Notes under the pieces: model-generated
What the model was told of the DNA's origin: nothing
The model's input: the letters and a program-made list of their open reading frames with translations, nothing else
Databases searched by the model: none
Part shown: piece after piece, positions 12,101-22,980 of the stretch
How positions within the stretch are numbered: position 1 is the first letter of the stretch
Layout: each line of letters opens with the position of its first letter
Made by a program: the position numbers and the translations under genes
Assembly (NCBI GenBank): GCA_004194705.1
Contig: SADC01000217.1
Coordinates: 1 to 64,000 of the forward strand
Reading direction: 5' to 3'
Source of the DNA: Ditylenchus dipsaci
Taxonomy: Eukaryota > Nematoda > Chromadorea > Rhabditida > Anguinidae
Length of the DNA stretch: 64,000 bases

Positions 12101-15100
12101 CGAGAATTTGGTGGATTGTACAGTTTATTCGGGGTGTGTAAAACCGATTAGCGCCAAAATTTCATAGAAGGTGGACATTTGAGTACCTTTCTGGGTATTT
12201 CGTTTTTTTTTCATGCCACTATTTGACGTTTTGGCAACACAAAAACTAATGAACCATTTGTAGGTGTGGGCAGCTGTGATTTTCCAAAACGGAGTCAATG
12301 GAAACGACTGCAAGTATACCCTTTTTCTCCCTTTGTCATAAATACATGCCATAATTTTTTTCTGCGAATTTAGTAATTTCATCGGCCAATTCCTGGACTC
12401 GGCTAGAAAGAAGGGAATGAACGCCCAGCAACCCACCCGTTTCGATGAGTTCGAGTCCACCGACTACAACTACATCAAGGACAAACTGCAGTTCTACAAG
12501 CAGAACAATTGCACCTTCGTGATGTTTTTCACCAAGGTGTACAGTTGAGAGTATTTTTTTTTCTAAAATTACTATTTCAGGACAAGCTGGACGATGTTCA
12601 TCACACGATGAAATTGATGGAAATTGAATTGGGAATCACCACCCAACACGTCTCTAACCAGGTAATTTTGAATGAAGATACAGCAAAAATCGAGAGGGGA
12701 GGGAGGCCATAAGTTGGACAGACATTTTTGAAAATGTCGGTAGTCAAACGGTGGTCACATTCCAGCAGTCAAGAATTAAAAAAACGGGTACTAGCCAGTT
12801 ATGAAACGCTTTTTCGTGTTTTTTTTTATAAAACTAGCCGTTTGTAATTTTTATGTAATTTTTTTCTAAGACCCCTTGGGAGGTAAATTTTCTCAGAAAT
12901 CTGAATCATAAAGCAGAATTTAAAAAAGCAATCGATCGCTTAGAGATGACTTGAAGCTGAGTGGTCGATATTCGAGATCTTGACACTACAACTTTAGATC
13001 ACCTTTAGCAACCAAGCGTATTTTTAGGGGCCTCAGAAAAAAAATGAACTGAAATGGGCAAAACATTACAATTTGAAAAAAAAACGTTGCTAACCGTTAA
13101 AACAATTTACTTACCAATTTGGATTTCTCGGGAAATTTTGCCTAAAAGAATATTTTTGCGAAAATGGGTACTTTTAAAGGGACATACCAGTCCGTTACAG
13201 TGAAAAAAAGGCCGGGCGGAAATTTCTTCCTTTCTTGGAAACTTTCCGTAAGCATTCTAACTGATCTGACAAAAGTTATCTGCTGGCCAGTGTTGGCTCA
13301 CGGCGAATACCCGTTAAACTAAGCAGGCTAGTGATGAACGAGTTTGGTTCTAATAACTTATTCCTGGGAGACAGGCAAACCAGCCTCGACTCTTTTTGGT
13401 TTTTTTACACAAAAACTTTTTAGACCATGGTCAAGGCAATTGGCAACAAGGGTGCTTGGATGGTCATCGACAATCTGCTGCTGAAGTTCAACTTAAAGCT
13501 TGGTGGTGTCAACCATAGTAAGATTTTGGTTTATTGCTACACCGAAAATTACCAGGGTACTAAGGCGAAAAATTTCCAACAGTCAAATAGGCATTTGCGT
13601 GAAATACAATTTTTCATCTCAGCAAAAAACACTTTGTAGGTCTGTCGACCGCTGGCTCATTCGCCAACGCCAACCGAGTGCAACATGATTTGATGGCTAA
13701 GGAGTGGTTGCGTGACACTCGCATGTTCATTGGGCTTGACATGTCTCACGCTGCTCCTCAGTCTCTTTACGAGCGTCAGGCCAACATTCCCTGCAAGGAA
13801 CCAACTATTGTGGGGGTAGGAATTTGGATAGATAGAATTTTTTTTTAGTAGATTGGCAATTTTTGATTGCTTTCAGATGTCCTACACCGTGGGACACCCA
13901 CTCCGCATGCGAGGCACCTACTGGTGTCAAAAGAGCCGTGTGACCCATATCCACCAGTTGGCAGCTAATGTCAAGGAGGTAATTGATCAAAAAATAATTA
14001 CCTAAAAATCGACTAGATTTAGCATTTACTTGTTCACGTAGTATTTACAGCACAACTATGCTCGTCGAGCACCTGTAGGACTAAGAAAATTACCTTGGGG
14101 GATCAAACTTTTTTGCAACTGATTCATGTCTTTTTGTAGCTGATTTGCATTTTTGCAACTAATCCACAGGGGACCAAGCAATTTCAAAAAAAAAATCCCG
14201 AAAATAGTGTTATGCTTTTTCTACGGGTTTTTTTATCACGATTTGAGCACCTTTGCGAAAAAAAAATTACCTTGGGGGACCAAAGTAGTCCGAAAATATT
14301 CCAAAATATTTTAGGCGATGATGAACTACTATGCCCAAGTCAACCGCTTCCCCCAACACTTGATGGTGTTCCGAGGTGGTGTTTCTGAAGGAGAGTACCG
14401 AATTGTAAGCTTCCCTACCATGCATTTTTTGTTTCCTAGTAAATATCCACATTTTAGGTGTTGGACGAGGAGCAGAGCGCCTTCTTTGCTGCCTTCAAGG
14501 AGATGGAGCACGAGCCGGGCTTCCGCATCCCCGACCTGACCATGATCGTGGTTCAGCGGAACTCCAATTACCGCATCATCCCTCAGAACTTCAATGCACA
14601 AGGCAGAGCTTTTGAGCAAAATGTGCGAGCTGGTACTTGTGTTGACCAGAAGGTCATGCACCCCACTCAAACCGAATTCTTGCTGGTCGGCCACAAGACT
14701 ATTCAGGTACGTTATTTTTTAAACTTTTATTTTTAATTTTTAAACTTGGAAATAAAACATTTTTCAGGGTACCGCTCAGCCAATTCGTTGCACTGTGATT
14801 GCCGACACCTGCAACCCAGAGTCTCGTTGGAAGAAGTGGAGAATGTGAGTGAGAATTTTGAAAAAGTTTTGGCCGCTATTCAAAAATTTTGAATAAAATA
14901 ACGGCTATAACTGGAGGACATGGACAGTTCGCGGTTGTTTTTTGCGAATCTTTTTAAATATTTTATAGAAAAGTAACCATTTTAGCAAAAAATTCTTCTG
15001 AGACACTCTAGTCTGCAAAAATTACTCAAAAATCCGAATTACAATCGGTGAGAGGTTATGAATATTTTAAAAAATGACGACTCAACATATGGTCATATCT

Positions 15101-18100
15101 CAGTTACAATTTATATTTATTCTTCTTCTTTGTGATTCAGATTCCTGAGTAAATTTGCATACCTGGCTGCCTTAGAATTAGCTGAAAATAGGTGCTTTCT
15201 ATAAAAGTATTTTTTGCAAAAAATCGTCACGAACTGTCTGTTTTTACCGTAACTGAAGGGCAGCATCAAAAGTTGAGTTAAACCAACAAATTTCACATTA
15301 AATTTTTTTGAAGCTTTGTTTTAATTTTTATATACTTCTTTCCACCAGCGTGTAGTCAAGAATTTAAGCTTTCTAGCAAAATATCAAACTACACCGAATG
15401 ATTAAAAAAATTATTAGATTTAGGGATTTTTAGAAAAATAACAGTTTGATCAAACCCCTAAATCCCTGTATTCTTGAAATTATTCAGTAGACTTCCATAG
15501 CTTAGTACAAAGCTGAGTTACGAGACTACAGTCGAGTCTCGACGCGACCCCTCGGGACCGAAAAAAAGTTGGGGTATTCTAGGGGTCGCGTTATATCGAA
15601 CGTAAATTTCTTCTTCTTCTTCCTTTTGCTGGAATCATTTCAAGGTCGCGTTATACCAAAGGTCGCCTTATATCCAGACTCGGTGTCATGGCATTTCGTC
15701 CAAAAGTCAGTTCGCCCAAAGACAATTCGTCCCAAATGCAGTTTGTGGCAAATTTAATTCGTCCAAATATGAATTTCGATTCAAAATTTTGCGGGGAAAA
15801 CCATTTTTACGGTCACAGAATAACTTCAACCGCTCAGAAATCCGTCCCAGAATGGCCGAAAGCCAATAAAATCTGGTTGGGGGGGGATAGAGTTTACAAA
15901 CTTTTTGCGAAAAAAAAACGATAAAGCAAATCAGAATTGCATTGTGATCGGGTGAATCGCTCAGTGTCACACCACCGAATATCTGAAACTATCCTAAAGC
16001 AATCCAACGACGCCAAAACACTGTTTAAGTGGTTTGGAGTGGTTTGCGATGTTTGGTGATGAGATTCTGGGCGATTCACCTGATCACATTGCGATTCTGA
16101 TTCGCTCAATCATTTTTTAGCAAAAAGTTTGTCCCCCTTAATCAAACCCAAAAAACCAGATTTTATTGGCTTTCGGCCACTGTGGCATGAGATTTGTCAT
16201 TCGTAAATTAATCCCCTAATAGGTCACAGGTTCGAATCCCGGTGGTGGCAAAATATTTTTTCTTGACTAAATAGCTTTTAAAGTCGTCCGATCTGGCAAT
16301 GTCGGGCAACGTTGGGCTCGACTGGTAAATGGTTCTATATTTTGAAAAAATTTACATTCAAATAAAAAACAATTCGACAACATTATTGACAAAATTAGGG
16401 TGGTTCCGCGCGAAATCAAAATTTCCAACTTGCTGTGCTTATCAAGTTTCATGGTCCTTTAACGAAACTAAGTTTTAGGGTATATAGTAAGATAATCTAA
16501 AACCTGTTTAAAGCGCACTTGCCACCTGTTTTGAATTGTCCCCGCCAATTCAATTTTTTTTGCCTAATCATTCAATTTCTGTACGGATTTTTCAGCTTGG
16601 TTTCTAACAAAACAATGCTTAGAATTTAATTTTAGGTATAGTTTTGTTAGAAACCAAGTTGAAAAATTCGTACGTAAATCTAACGATAAAGAAAAAAATT
16701 TGAATTGGCGAGGGACAACCGTTGTCGGAGACGGCAATGGCCCTTTAAACGGGTATCCACCCCCACAACCCGAAATTTTGGATTTAGACCAAATTAAATA
16801 CAAAGCATTGTATTCTACCCACAATTGCGTCCTCAGTATATTTTGTTAATACAGAAACAGCGATTTGGATTGCAAGAACCCTTGTTCTCAGTAGTTTCAG
16901 ATCGCGTAGTACTCAGGTGGTAGTCTAAAATACCTGGTATTCAGGTGACTGTATTTAGAGAGAAACACTCAGGTAATAGTATTTTGCAGCCTAAATATCG
17001 GTACAATTGACTCTCTATATAACATAACTCAAGGGACCGAGCAAGTTACCGGATTCTACATCTTTTTCACACCGGTCATTTCAAGCTTTTGCCAGTTCTG
17101 TTTTGACAGTCTGGTCCCAATATTGCAAGGATTCCGATTTCGCCAGTCATTTTTTAGAAATTCGAAAAAAAATTCTTTAAAACAATAAAAACTTGGTGAA
17201 AAAACAGGATTTTTGTAAAATTATGTTATGTAGAGTTATGTTATATAGAGAGTCGACTGTACTTAGGCGTAATCGGATCAATAAATATTTTGACGGAGTT
17301 AATTTTGCTCAAGTTTGGACAAATCGGCACATGAATGGGCTTTTGAACGAACTGAATTTTGGACGAAATGCCATGGCACCTCGAGACTCGACTGCACTCG
17401 CTTATGCAAAAAGTTAAAAAAAATTACAGAAAAATTAATAATAAAAACGTCAACATAAATTTTTTTTCGGTGAAATTCACACTGTTGATGCTGCAATTTA
17501 ATTCGATCCAAAATTACTCAGAAAACGTGATTTTGTCCCAGCAAATTTGGAAATTTTACAGCATATTTTGCTTTATTTCTGCTCGTGCAAGTATCGAAAA
17601 TATTTTTTATCATCAATTAGCAAGCCCATATTTCTAGGTGACCTACGCGCTGTGCTATTCCCACGGAATCGTTTTGTCGCCAGTTTCTGTGCCCGCTCCA
17701 CTCTACTCTGCTTCCGATTTGGCCAAACGTGGGCGAAACAACTGGAAGTGCAAGAAGTAGGAGCCTTGATAAGATGTATTTTTAGTGAACATTGTGTCAA
17801 CACGATAAAATTTCAGGAATGAGGATGAAGAGAGGGATCACATGGATCTGATGGCCGAGCTGGCGAGTTATTGCCGGATCACTACTTGTAGGCATTTTTA
17901 TTAGGCTTGATAACTTGGGTTAGCGGCAAAATTCAAGACTTTCTAAAATGAAATTTTCAAAAATAAACAAAAACTATTTTCGGAGAAAATGGGAATTGGA
18001 GAAATGGGAATCTTAGTTAGGATTCGGGATTAAATTTCACGCAATCCATTTAAGCAGTTTTCGCACATTTTTCACCGCAAACCCGGTACAACTCCGGCGG

Positions 18101-18697
18101 TCCTGGTCTATCTTGTAGAGCAATCCATAATTGAATTTATGATGTGCCATTTACAACCCATTCTTTTTGAAAAATCATAAAGAAAATGCCCGGCTGCGAT
18201 CGTCGCCGAAACGGCGTCGGCGGTCCAACTATGGTCATCAAGTAGACTGCTGGGCAGTATGGATGGTTTTTAGACCAGCTTTCGATTAGGGGAAAAACCT
18301 ACAGAGATAGAAAAATGCAGGCCGAATTAAAAAATATTAAATTTGTCATTTGAAACCACATTTTGAAATTTATAAAAACTAATTACTAAATTTTTGTAAA
18401 AAAAGTAAAATTTTCAAAACAAAAGGTCTAAATTTTAGCTATAATTTCAAAATTTTGAGTAAATCAGAGATGCTCATTTCCTAAATTTTCGCCATCAAAA
18501 CCACAGTTTCGAGTCGCTATAGTGACCGGGTTGACCCGAGTCTAGGATTTTTAGAGTTGGCGGCCACAAATCGCGGCTGAATATCTCGAATTAGTCCTAA
18601 CTAATGTCAAAATTACAATAAACACTTTTTTCCTTTTTTCAGCATTGATATGAGCAGAGAGCTGAAACCATCGATCGCCACCAAGTTCTGGGCCTGA
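6121..18697 (+). CDS. Argonaute protein, WAGO-like, slicer residues degenerate
   Basis: Small-RNA-guided silencing protein. Exons I can phase: 6121-6253, 6317-6423, 7983-8047, 8105-8288, 8337-8512, 8973-9072, 9138-9192, 9616-9842, 9894-9938, 10818-11104, 11162-11318, 12264-12313, 12374-12536, 12581-12661, 13424-13517, 13640-13815, 13877-13978, 14315-14404, 14458-14706, 14768-14844, 17638-17756, 17817-17887, 18643-18697; about 950 residues. An in-frame TAA just upstream supports ATG 6121. Order: Pro/Gln-rich N-terminus; N domain (YDCGINFYSIKKF); PAZ (YPLEVCTIVPGQRVS); MID, with H in HHTMK where AGO clade proteins have Tyr and with TTQHV and KFNLKLGG; PIWI ending KFWA. The first PIWI Asp is present (FIGLDMSH), but the second is Gly (FRGGVSEGEY) and the catalytic His position reads LYSAS. 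Slicing is therefore unlikely, as in nematode WAGOs (inference). Phase shows a missing small exon in 14845-17637 and another in 17888-18642. The ALG/ERGO clade is less likely. Confidence 0.9.
6658..6929. mobile_element. hAT-type MITE, copy 1 (Argonaute intron 2)
   Basis: A 272-bp palindromic element with ends (A/C)AGTGTTCTCAATAGTCAG and CTGACTATTGAGAACACTG, and inner repeats of TCTGACTGTCAGAAA. It is flanked by GTGGGCAC and GTGGGTAC, an 8-bp target duplication with one difference. Two further copies with their own 8-bp duplications lie at 29499-29767 and 38332-38588. Confidence 0.8.
7150..7612. repeat. long inverted repeat in Argonaute intron 2
   Basis: The left arm begins near GAAAGCTGTTAAGGAGATAG and the right arm ends CTATCTCCTTAACAGCTTTT. 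The arms also pair through the GGTGTTGCAATGT / CATTGCAACACCG-like blocks, with a loop around 7300-7470. No ORF. Transcribed, it would fold into an arm of about 150 bp with mismatches. Confidence 0.6.
10323..10710. repeat. palindromic element in Argonaute intron 9
   Basis: Ends TGAAAACACCGTCAAAATG and TTTTGACGGGTGTTTTCA. CCCGTCAAA words are repeated in the left arm and reversed in the right arm. An inner pair, TCTAGTTTTTAATGAGCCA against TGCTCATTAGAAACTAGAGA, extends the palindrome. Non-coding. Confidence 0.6.
15684..17380. repeat. inverted-ended composite element with TTCGTCCAAA arrays (Argonaute intron 20)
   Basis: The left part carries TGTCATGGCATTTCGTCC and several TTCGTCC(C)AAA words; the right part carries the same words reversed (GGACGAAATGCCATGGCA). 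Just outside are CAGTCGAGTCTCGAcG (15525) and CGAGACTCGACTG (17380). Inside are a tRNA-like B-box block (about 16215-16250), a 180-bp unit shared with 59870-60050, and a small Tigger-like MITE. This accounts for nearly all of the 2.8-kb intron. Confidence 0.5.
17004..17259. mobile_element. Tigger-like MITE with TA duplication
   Basis: Termini CAATTGACTCTCTATATAAC and GTTATATAGAGAGTCGACTG, flanked by TA on both sides. 256 bp, non-coding, nested inside the larger element in Argonaute intron 20. Confidence 0.6.
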
Positions 18698-18815
18698 GCG
18701 CGCGCACACACTGGTCTCTTTGGAACGTCTACCTGCCACAAAATATACAAACTCATATTTTTAACTGCCATATTTATCTACTTTTGATTGTTTGTTGAAT
18801 GGGCATGTTCACGAG

Positions 18816-18821
18816 AATAAA
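18816..18821 (+). terminator. AATAAA polyadenylation signal of the Argonaute gene
   Basis: An AATAAA hexamer 118 bases after the Argonaute stop codon at 18695-18697, in T-rich surroundings. Confidence 0.5.
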
Positions 18822-19670
18822 CCGAAATCAAGCTACAGTTGACTCCTCGTGTGACTCGACTGTAGTTTTTTTTGGATTTCGGACAAGTTTCTATTTTTGT
18901 ACTAAGAATGCTGATTTATCTACTTTTTTGTGCTGAAACTCGTAAATACGCCCAGTCAAAACTGTTTTTTTTTCATTCTTAGTCTCCGCTTAGCTTAGAA
19001 TACGATCAAAATATTATAGTTAGTTTTCTTATGTGATTGTATCTAAAAAAATATTGAAAAAAAATTGTTTTTTTTTCAGTATATTGTTTTTAGTTTTGTG
19101 CTTTCCAATTCGGCAAAATAAATTTGTTTTCGGTTTCTTATGGCGGTCTTTACATTTTTTAATCCGAACGTGAGTACAATCTAAAAATAATGGATTTTGT
19201 AGCCTGAATTTTAACATGGATTTAATGAAAGTCTCTCAGCCTTTTTCTAAGTTTTACTGCGTAATTTTAAGATTAATACGTAAGGTTACATTGAATTAAT
19301 TGAATACATGGCACCCTAACTTAAAATTTGAGAAATTATTGATGCATCTCAAGATTTTCCGGTGTTTCACCGAAATCGATAAGGTGGAGTCAGTAAGGGA
19401 GTTAGGAGTTTAGGAAACACACAAAAATCTTTATTTCAGACGGTGCGCGGGAGTCCTTGACAAAAACTTTCAAAAGTGTCCGCATTTTTTGCAGCACCCT
19501 GTACACCCAAAATTCAGTTTCTTTGTGCTAGTTGGTATTTATTATAAGGTTCATCATTCCAAGTTTTCGCGTTGGCGAGTTCTGACGTTAGTAATAGAGG
19601 AGGGTAAAGAAAGATGGGACTTAAAGGCCGTGTTATCCACTTCATGGAGTGGGGAATCAAAACCAGAACA
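18822..19670. other. non-coding, nothing firm
   Basis: AT-rich. A small palindrome, ACAGTTGACTCC with GTGACTCGACTGT, lies at 18836-18865 and may be a solo Tigger-type footprint. No gene supported. Confidence 0.35.
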
Positions 19671-20490
19671 CTACCTAGACCTAGTGGGATTACTCGCATC
19701 ACTAATCAGACACGTATACAAAGCATTTATTACTGGATCATACATATTCACCAAAGACAAACTATTGTGAGACTGGATCGTTTCTTCCTCATCTTCACTG
19801 GAGTCTTCATATGCAAGCTGGAGCATTTGCAAGCTGCTGGACTGGCACAAGACTGGCACTGGCTGGAGACTGGATGGAGGCTGGAGCAATTCCCACGGGC
19901 TAGCGCGTTCGGCTTGACTTGGACCTATTTCATTCCCCCGCTTCACCGGCTCAGAAGTATAGACGCGACTGGAGGCCGGAGACGAAACCATGTGTGAGGT
20001 AGAATAGCTAGAAGGAGCATCCAGAAGAGTAGACGGCTGCACAGATATCTGGTCCTGAAATATTAACTTGGCTTTGGCCTCAGGCATAAGCACTGGTTCC
20101 TTTGTCTGGATTTTCGTAGTACCTGGTTTCATTTTCTGGAAACCTAAATCTAGTAATGTGACCTTTCGCTTTAACTGGAATCCAAATTGGAATAGCGTAG
20201 GTTGACTTATAATTACTGGCATTTTACTGGAAGGTTTATCGCTAGAAATATAGTCAGGCTCTCTGGAGTAGAGCTGTGACAAGAAAGACTATGACTGGAA
20301 TAATCGGCATTGTGCCCATTAGAATCTATGATATTATTACGGGAGATACTGAATCCCATAATACTGGACTGATAGGTATTCAAAAAAACTTCAACGCTGG
20401 AATCTTCAACGCTGGACTGAGCGGAGCGGCGAATGGCTGGATAGGTTCGATCCGCCGCACTCTTATCAATAGAATGATAACTAACCTTTT
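19671..20490 (-). pseudogene. degenerate gag-like ORF saturated with TCCAG
   Basis: On the - strand a 203-codon frame (20282-19671) follows an open segment in another frame (about 20490-20283). Together they look like one frameshifted protein rich in Ser, Pro, Gln and Lys, with an acidic stretch (EDSSEDEEE) near the C-terminal side. No domain is recognised. The coding strand carries 19 TCCAG pentamers between 20441 and 19733, the same signature as the zinc-knuckle gag fragment at 399-925 and in the same orientation relative to coding. I infer the two come from related retroelements. It could instead be an unknown host gene. Confidence 0.4.
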
Positions 20491-20869
20491 GTAGAGAGCT
20501 TGATATAGCGAAACCTTGAATCAGACAACAGAATATAATAAAGATCCTTATATTTCGTTTGAACGCCTTATGGTTATGTTCTCGCTGCAGGACAAAAGGC
20601 AGTTAAAATCAAACTATTACTTGCATTTTATGCTGTAATTGTGTTTCCATAGGAAACTCTGGTATTGTTCTGGGGCGCGGGAAATAAGGAATTCAACAAT
20701 CCTTACACGTGGCGAGTCTTTTGCGTTTGCGAGTTTTTTGTTGGCGATTTGTTACACCCTCAACAAAGAAGTCTATCTTCACAATTTTTTTTATTAAAAT
20801 TAAAATGAGTAAAAAGGACTACGTCACTGAGGTGGGGGTTTAGTTATTCGAAAAGGGTGAGTTATTTTT

Positions 20870-20945
20870 AGTTCAGCACTCAGGGGGTGAGTTATTGGAA
20901 AGGGGAGAGTAAATGGAGACGGGTGAGCTATTAAGAGAAAATACG
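20870..20945. mobile_element. right-end remnant of the CCGTATTTCC MITE family
   Basis: GAGTTATTGG...GAGCTATTAAGAGAAAATACGG followed by TA matches the right end of the MITE at 32974-33223. No left end was found. Confidence 0.45.
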
Positions 20946-21149
20946 GTAAGTCGCAGTCCGTGAGCGAGCCATAAGACAAAGCCTAAGAATTGGAAATAAC
21001 TTTGAAAAAAAATTTCATGTTTACCATGTTTGCCATCATCAGATTCGGGATTTGAGAAAAAAGTTTTAGCAAAATTGCTTTGATCCCCCTCACATTTTAA
21101 AATTTTTGAATTGCCGCCACAATGACATGTCGCAGTTGGTAGTAAAGTC

Positions 21150-21225
21150 GGGGTGCTTACAGGGGACTTCGACATCCTACTTCTGACTTTCTACTTCCGA
21201 CCTATACATCCGACTTCCGACCTCG
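21150..21225. repeat. array of CGACATCCGACTTC-like words
   Basis: Repeats of (T/A)CTTCGACATCCTACTTC and CCGACTTCCGACC. A similar short array lies at 22340-22400. Likely subterminal repeats of an unrecognised element. Confidence 0.4.
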
Positions 21226-21456
21226 GGTCAAAAAACCACAGGTGGACCAAGGCATTTTTTAATTTTTCACTTCTGCCACACGAACTAAACCAACCTGAGT
21301 TACACCTTCTCTCCAAGGGGTCTACCCAAACATCCTAGAATGATCATAGGGTTTACCTGCATTTCTTTGTTTAGTTTACTTAGGTGCAGCCTCCTAGATG
21401 CTGAGATCTAAGTAAGGCAAACATGTATTTTGATCCGTTAATACTATTTGCAATAT

Positions 21457-21711
21457 TTGTCGTGGTGGTTTGGGGTTACATGGGGTTATTTGGAGTAGTT
21501 TGGGTGATATGGAGTGGTTTGGGATGATTTAAGTTGTATTGGATGCTTTGGAGTGATAGGGGGGTGATTTGGGTGATATGGAGTGGTTTGGGGTAAAATG
21601 AGGTCATTTGTCATGATTTGGAGTGATATGGGGTGATTTGGGTGATATGGAGTGATTCGGGCTGAAATGGGGTGATTTGGGATGATTTGGGGTTGTTTGG
21701 GGTTTTTTTTT
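21457..21711. repeat. minisatellite of GGGTGATTTGGAGTGATATG-like units
   Basis: A degenerate tandem array built on TGGGGTGAtttGGaGTGaTa, about 250 bp, strongly G-rich on + and almost free of C. No coding function seen. Confidence 0.7.
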
Positions 21712-21754
21712 TAATGTTGACCGAGAAAGTTTAGGAAGGAAGAGGCAAAATGTT

Positions 21755-21831
21755 GGTGGCAGGAATCGAACCAGCAGCTTTCAGTTGTCCGGGCTGATGT
21801 GCTACCATTGAAGACGGCGCTGCGTGCAAGT
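21755..21831 (-). repeat. tRNA-like sequence, probable SINE or tRNA pseudogene
   Basis: On the - strand an A-box-like AATGGTAGCACATC is followed about 35 bases later by GGTTCGATTCC, a B-box. The predicted acceptor arms do not pair, so a functional tRNA is not supported. Similar B-box blocks recur in the window. Confidence 0.45.
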
Positions 21832-22494
21832 ATGGTGCGAACACATATAGAGCCGATCGTTGCATAATTTAAATTACAATGTATCTATGTGCACAAAAGA
21901 CTAATACAAGTATTTATTCATCAATACTGTCAAAACTTGCTGGGTTCATATTTCCAAAGTCACAACCACCTGCAAAACTTATGTGTGGACAAATGCAGCT
22001 AGGTAGGCTGAAATCACAGCTGGGATGCTTGTCAGAGTACCAGTCCACAATGTCTCTGTTCCGATAGACTATGGAGTGGAAGGGTAGCTGCTGGCCTGGC
22101 TACCTCAATAGCTAACAAATCATGTTGACTACATTACAGTTAACCACTAAATGTGGTCAGAAATGTAGAAATTTCATTGTTTTGAAAAACAAATGTTTTC
22201 CTGAATTTTTTTTAACCTTTAAAGATTTATCTATCAACTACGCCACCACATCTTCCTTCTTTTCCTAAGGGCCTATGTATATCTGCTGTCTTTACAACCG
22301 AACGGGTTAAAGGAATGTGAAAAGTGCCATTGTGAGCACCTTTACCTCGACATCCAACTCCGACATCCTACTTTGACATCCGACTTCGACAAACGGCAAA
22401 CGACTTAGGCCAAATTAAACAAACGGGATCAACCCTAGTATCCACGTCAAAATTATTATTGAATTCACACATATATAGCCAGCGGATCTAGGAT

Positions 22495-22660
22495 TTTTAA
22501 CATCACCCTGGGCCTATTGCAACAGTTGAAAGTTGAAAGTGTAAAGTTGAAAGTGACAGTGAAAGTGTTGCAACACTTGAAAGTTGAAAGTGAAAGTTGA
22601 AAGTTGACAGTTGAAAGCAACAATTGAAAGTGATCACTTTCAACTTCACTTTCAACTGTT
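22495..22660. repeat. array of GTTGAAAGTGAAA words
   Basis: Simple array of GTTGAAAGT(T/G) with a reversed block (CACTTTCAACTTCACTTTC) at its right side, so it can fold on itself. It resembles the subterminal arrays of the hAT elements here, but no transposase is near. Confidence 0.5.
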
Positions 22661-22741
22661 TTCACTTCCTCCTATATATTTCTAAATTTTTAAATTCGTA
22701 CAAATTCAAATTTTACAGTTTTCGTCCAAAATTTTTTTTTA

Positions 22742-22980
22742 ATGTTCCAAAACCTGTTTTCTGGACTAATTCGGGCATGCTGAAGATGGTTTGATAGTGG
22801 TAAAATCACGTTTTATCGAGAAATTTTTGAGTTATGGTAAATTCTTGATTTATCAAAATCAATTATACGTCAAAACTCAAAAAATACCCGAGAAAACGGA
22901 ATTTTACCACTATCAAACCATCTTCAGGAATTAGTCCAGAAAACACCAAGTGGACGACCACTCAAACTAAGACAATTCCG
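22742..22980. mobile_element. palindromic repeat family C, copy 1
   Basis: CTGTTTTCTGGACTAATTCG and GCTGAAGATGGTTTGATAG in the left arm pair with CTATCAAACCATCTTCAG and TTAGTCCAGAAAAC in the right arm. Other copies: 24409-24715, 26840-27060, 31600-31830. Confidence 0.6.

Noticed and set aside
16190..16252. Candidate tRNA gene ending GGTTCGAATCCCGGTGGTGGCA
   Set aside because: The B-box is good, but the T-stem has mismatches, no acceptor partner or proper anticodon arm could be drawn, and the block recurs in other repeats.
18186..18245. Small GC-rich ORF (MPGCDRRRNGVGG...) in an Argonaute intron
   Set aside because: Only 19 codons with no splice sites in phase with neighbouring exons. Its GC-rich word CGGCGGTCC is repeated locally, so it looks like repeat debris.
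21457..21711. Possible CRISPR-like or telomere-like G-rich array
   Set aside because: Units are degenerate, have no constant spacers, and do not match nematode telomere TTAGGC. Treated as a minisatellite.
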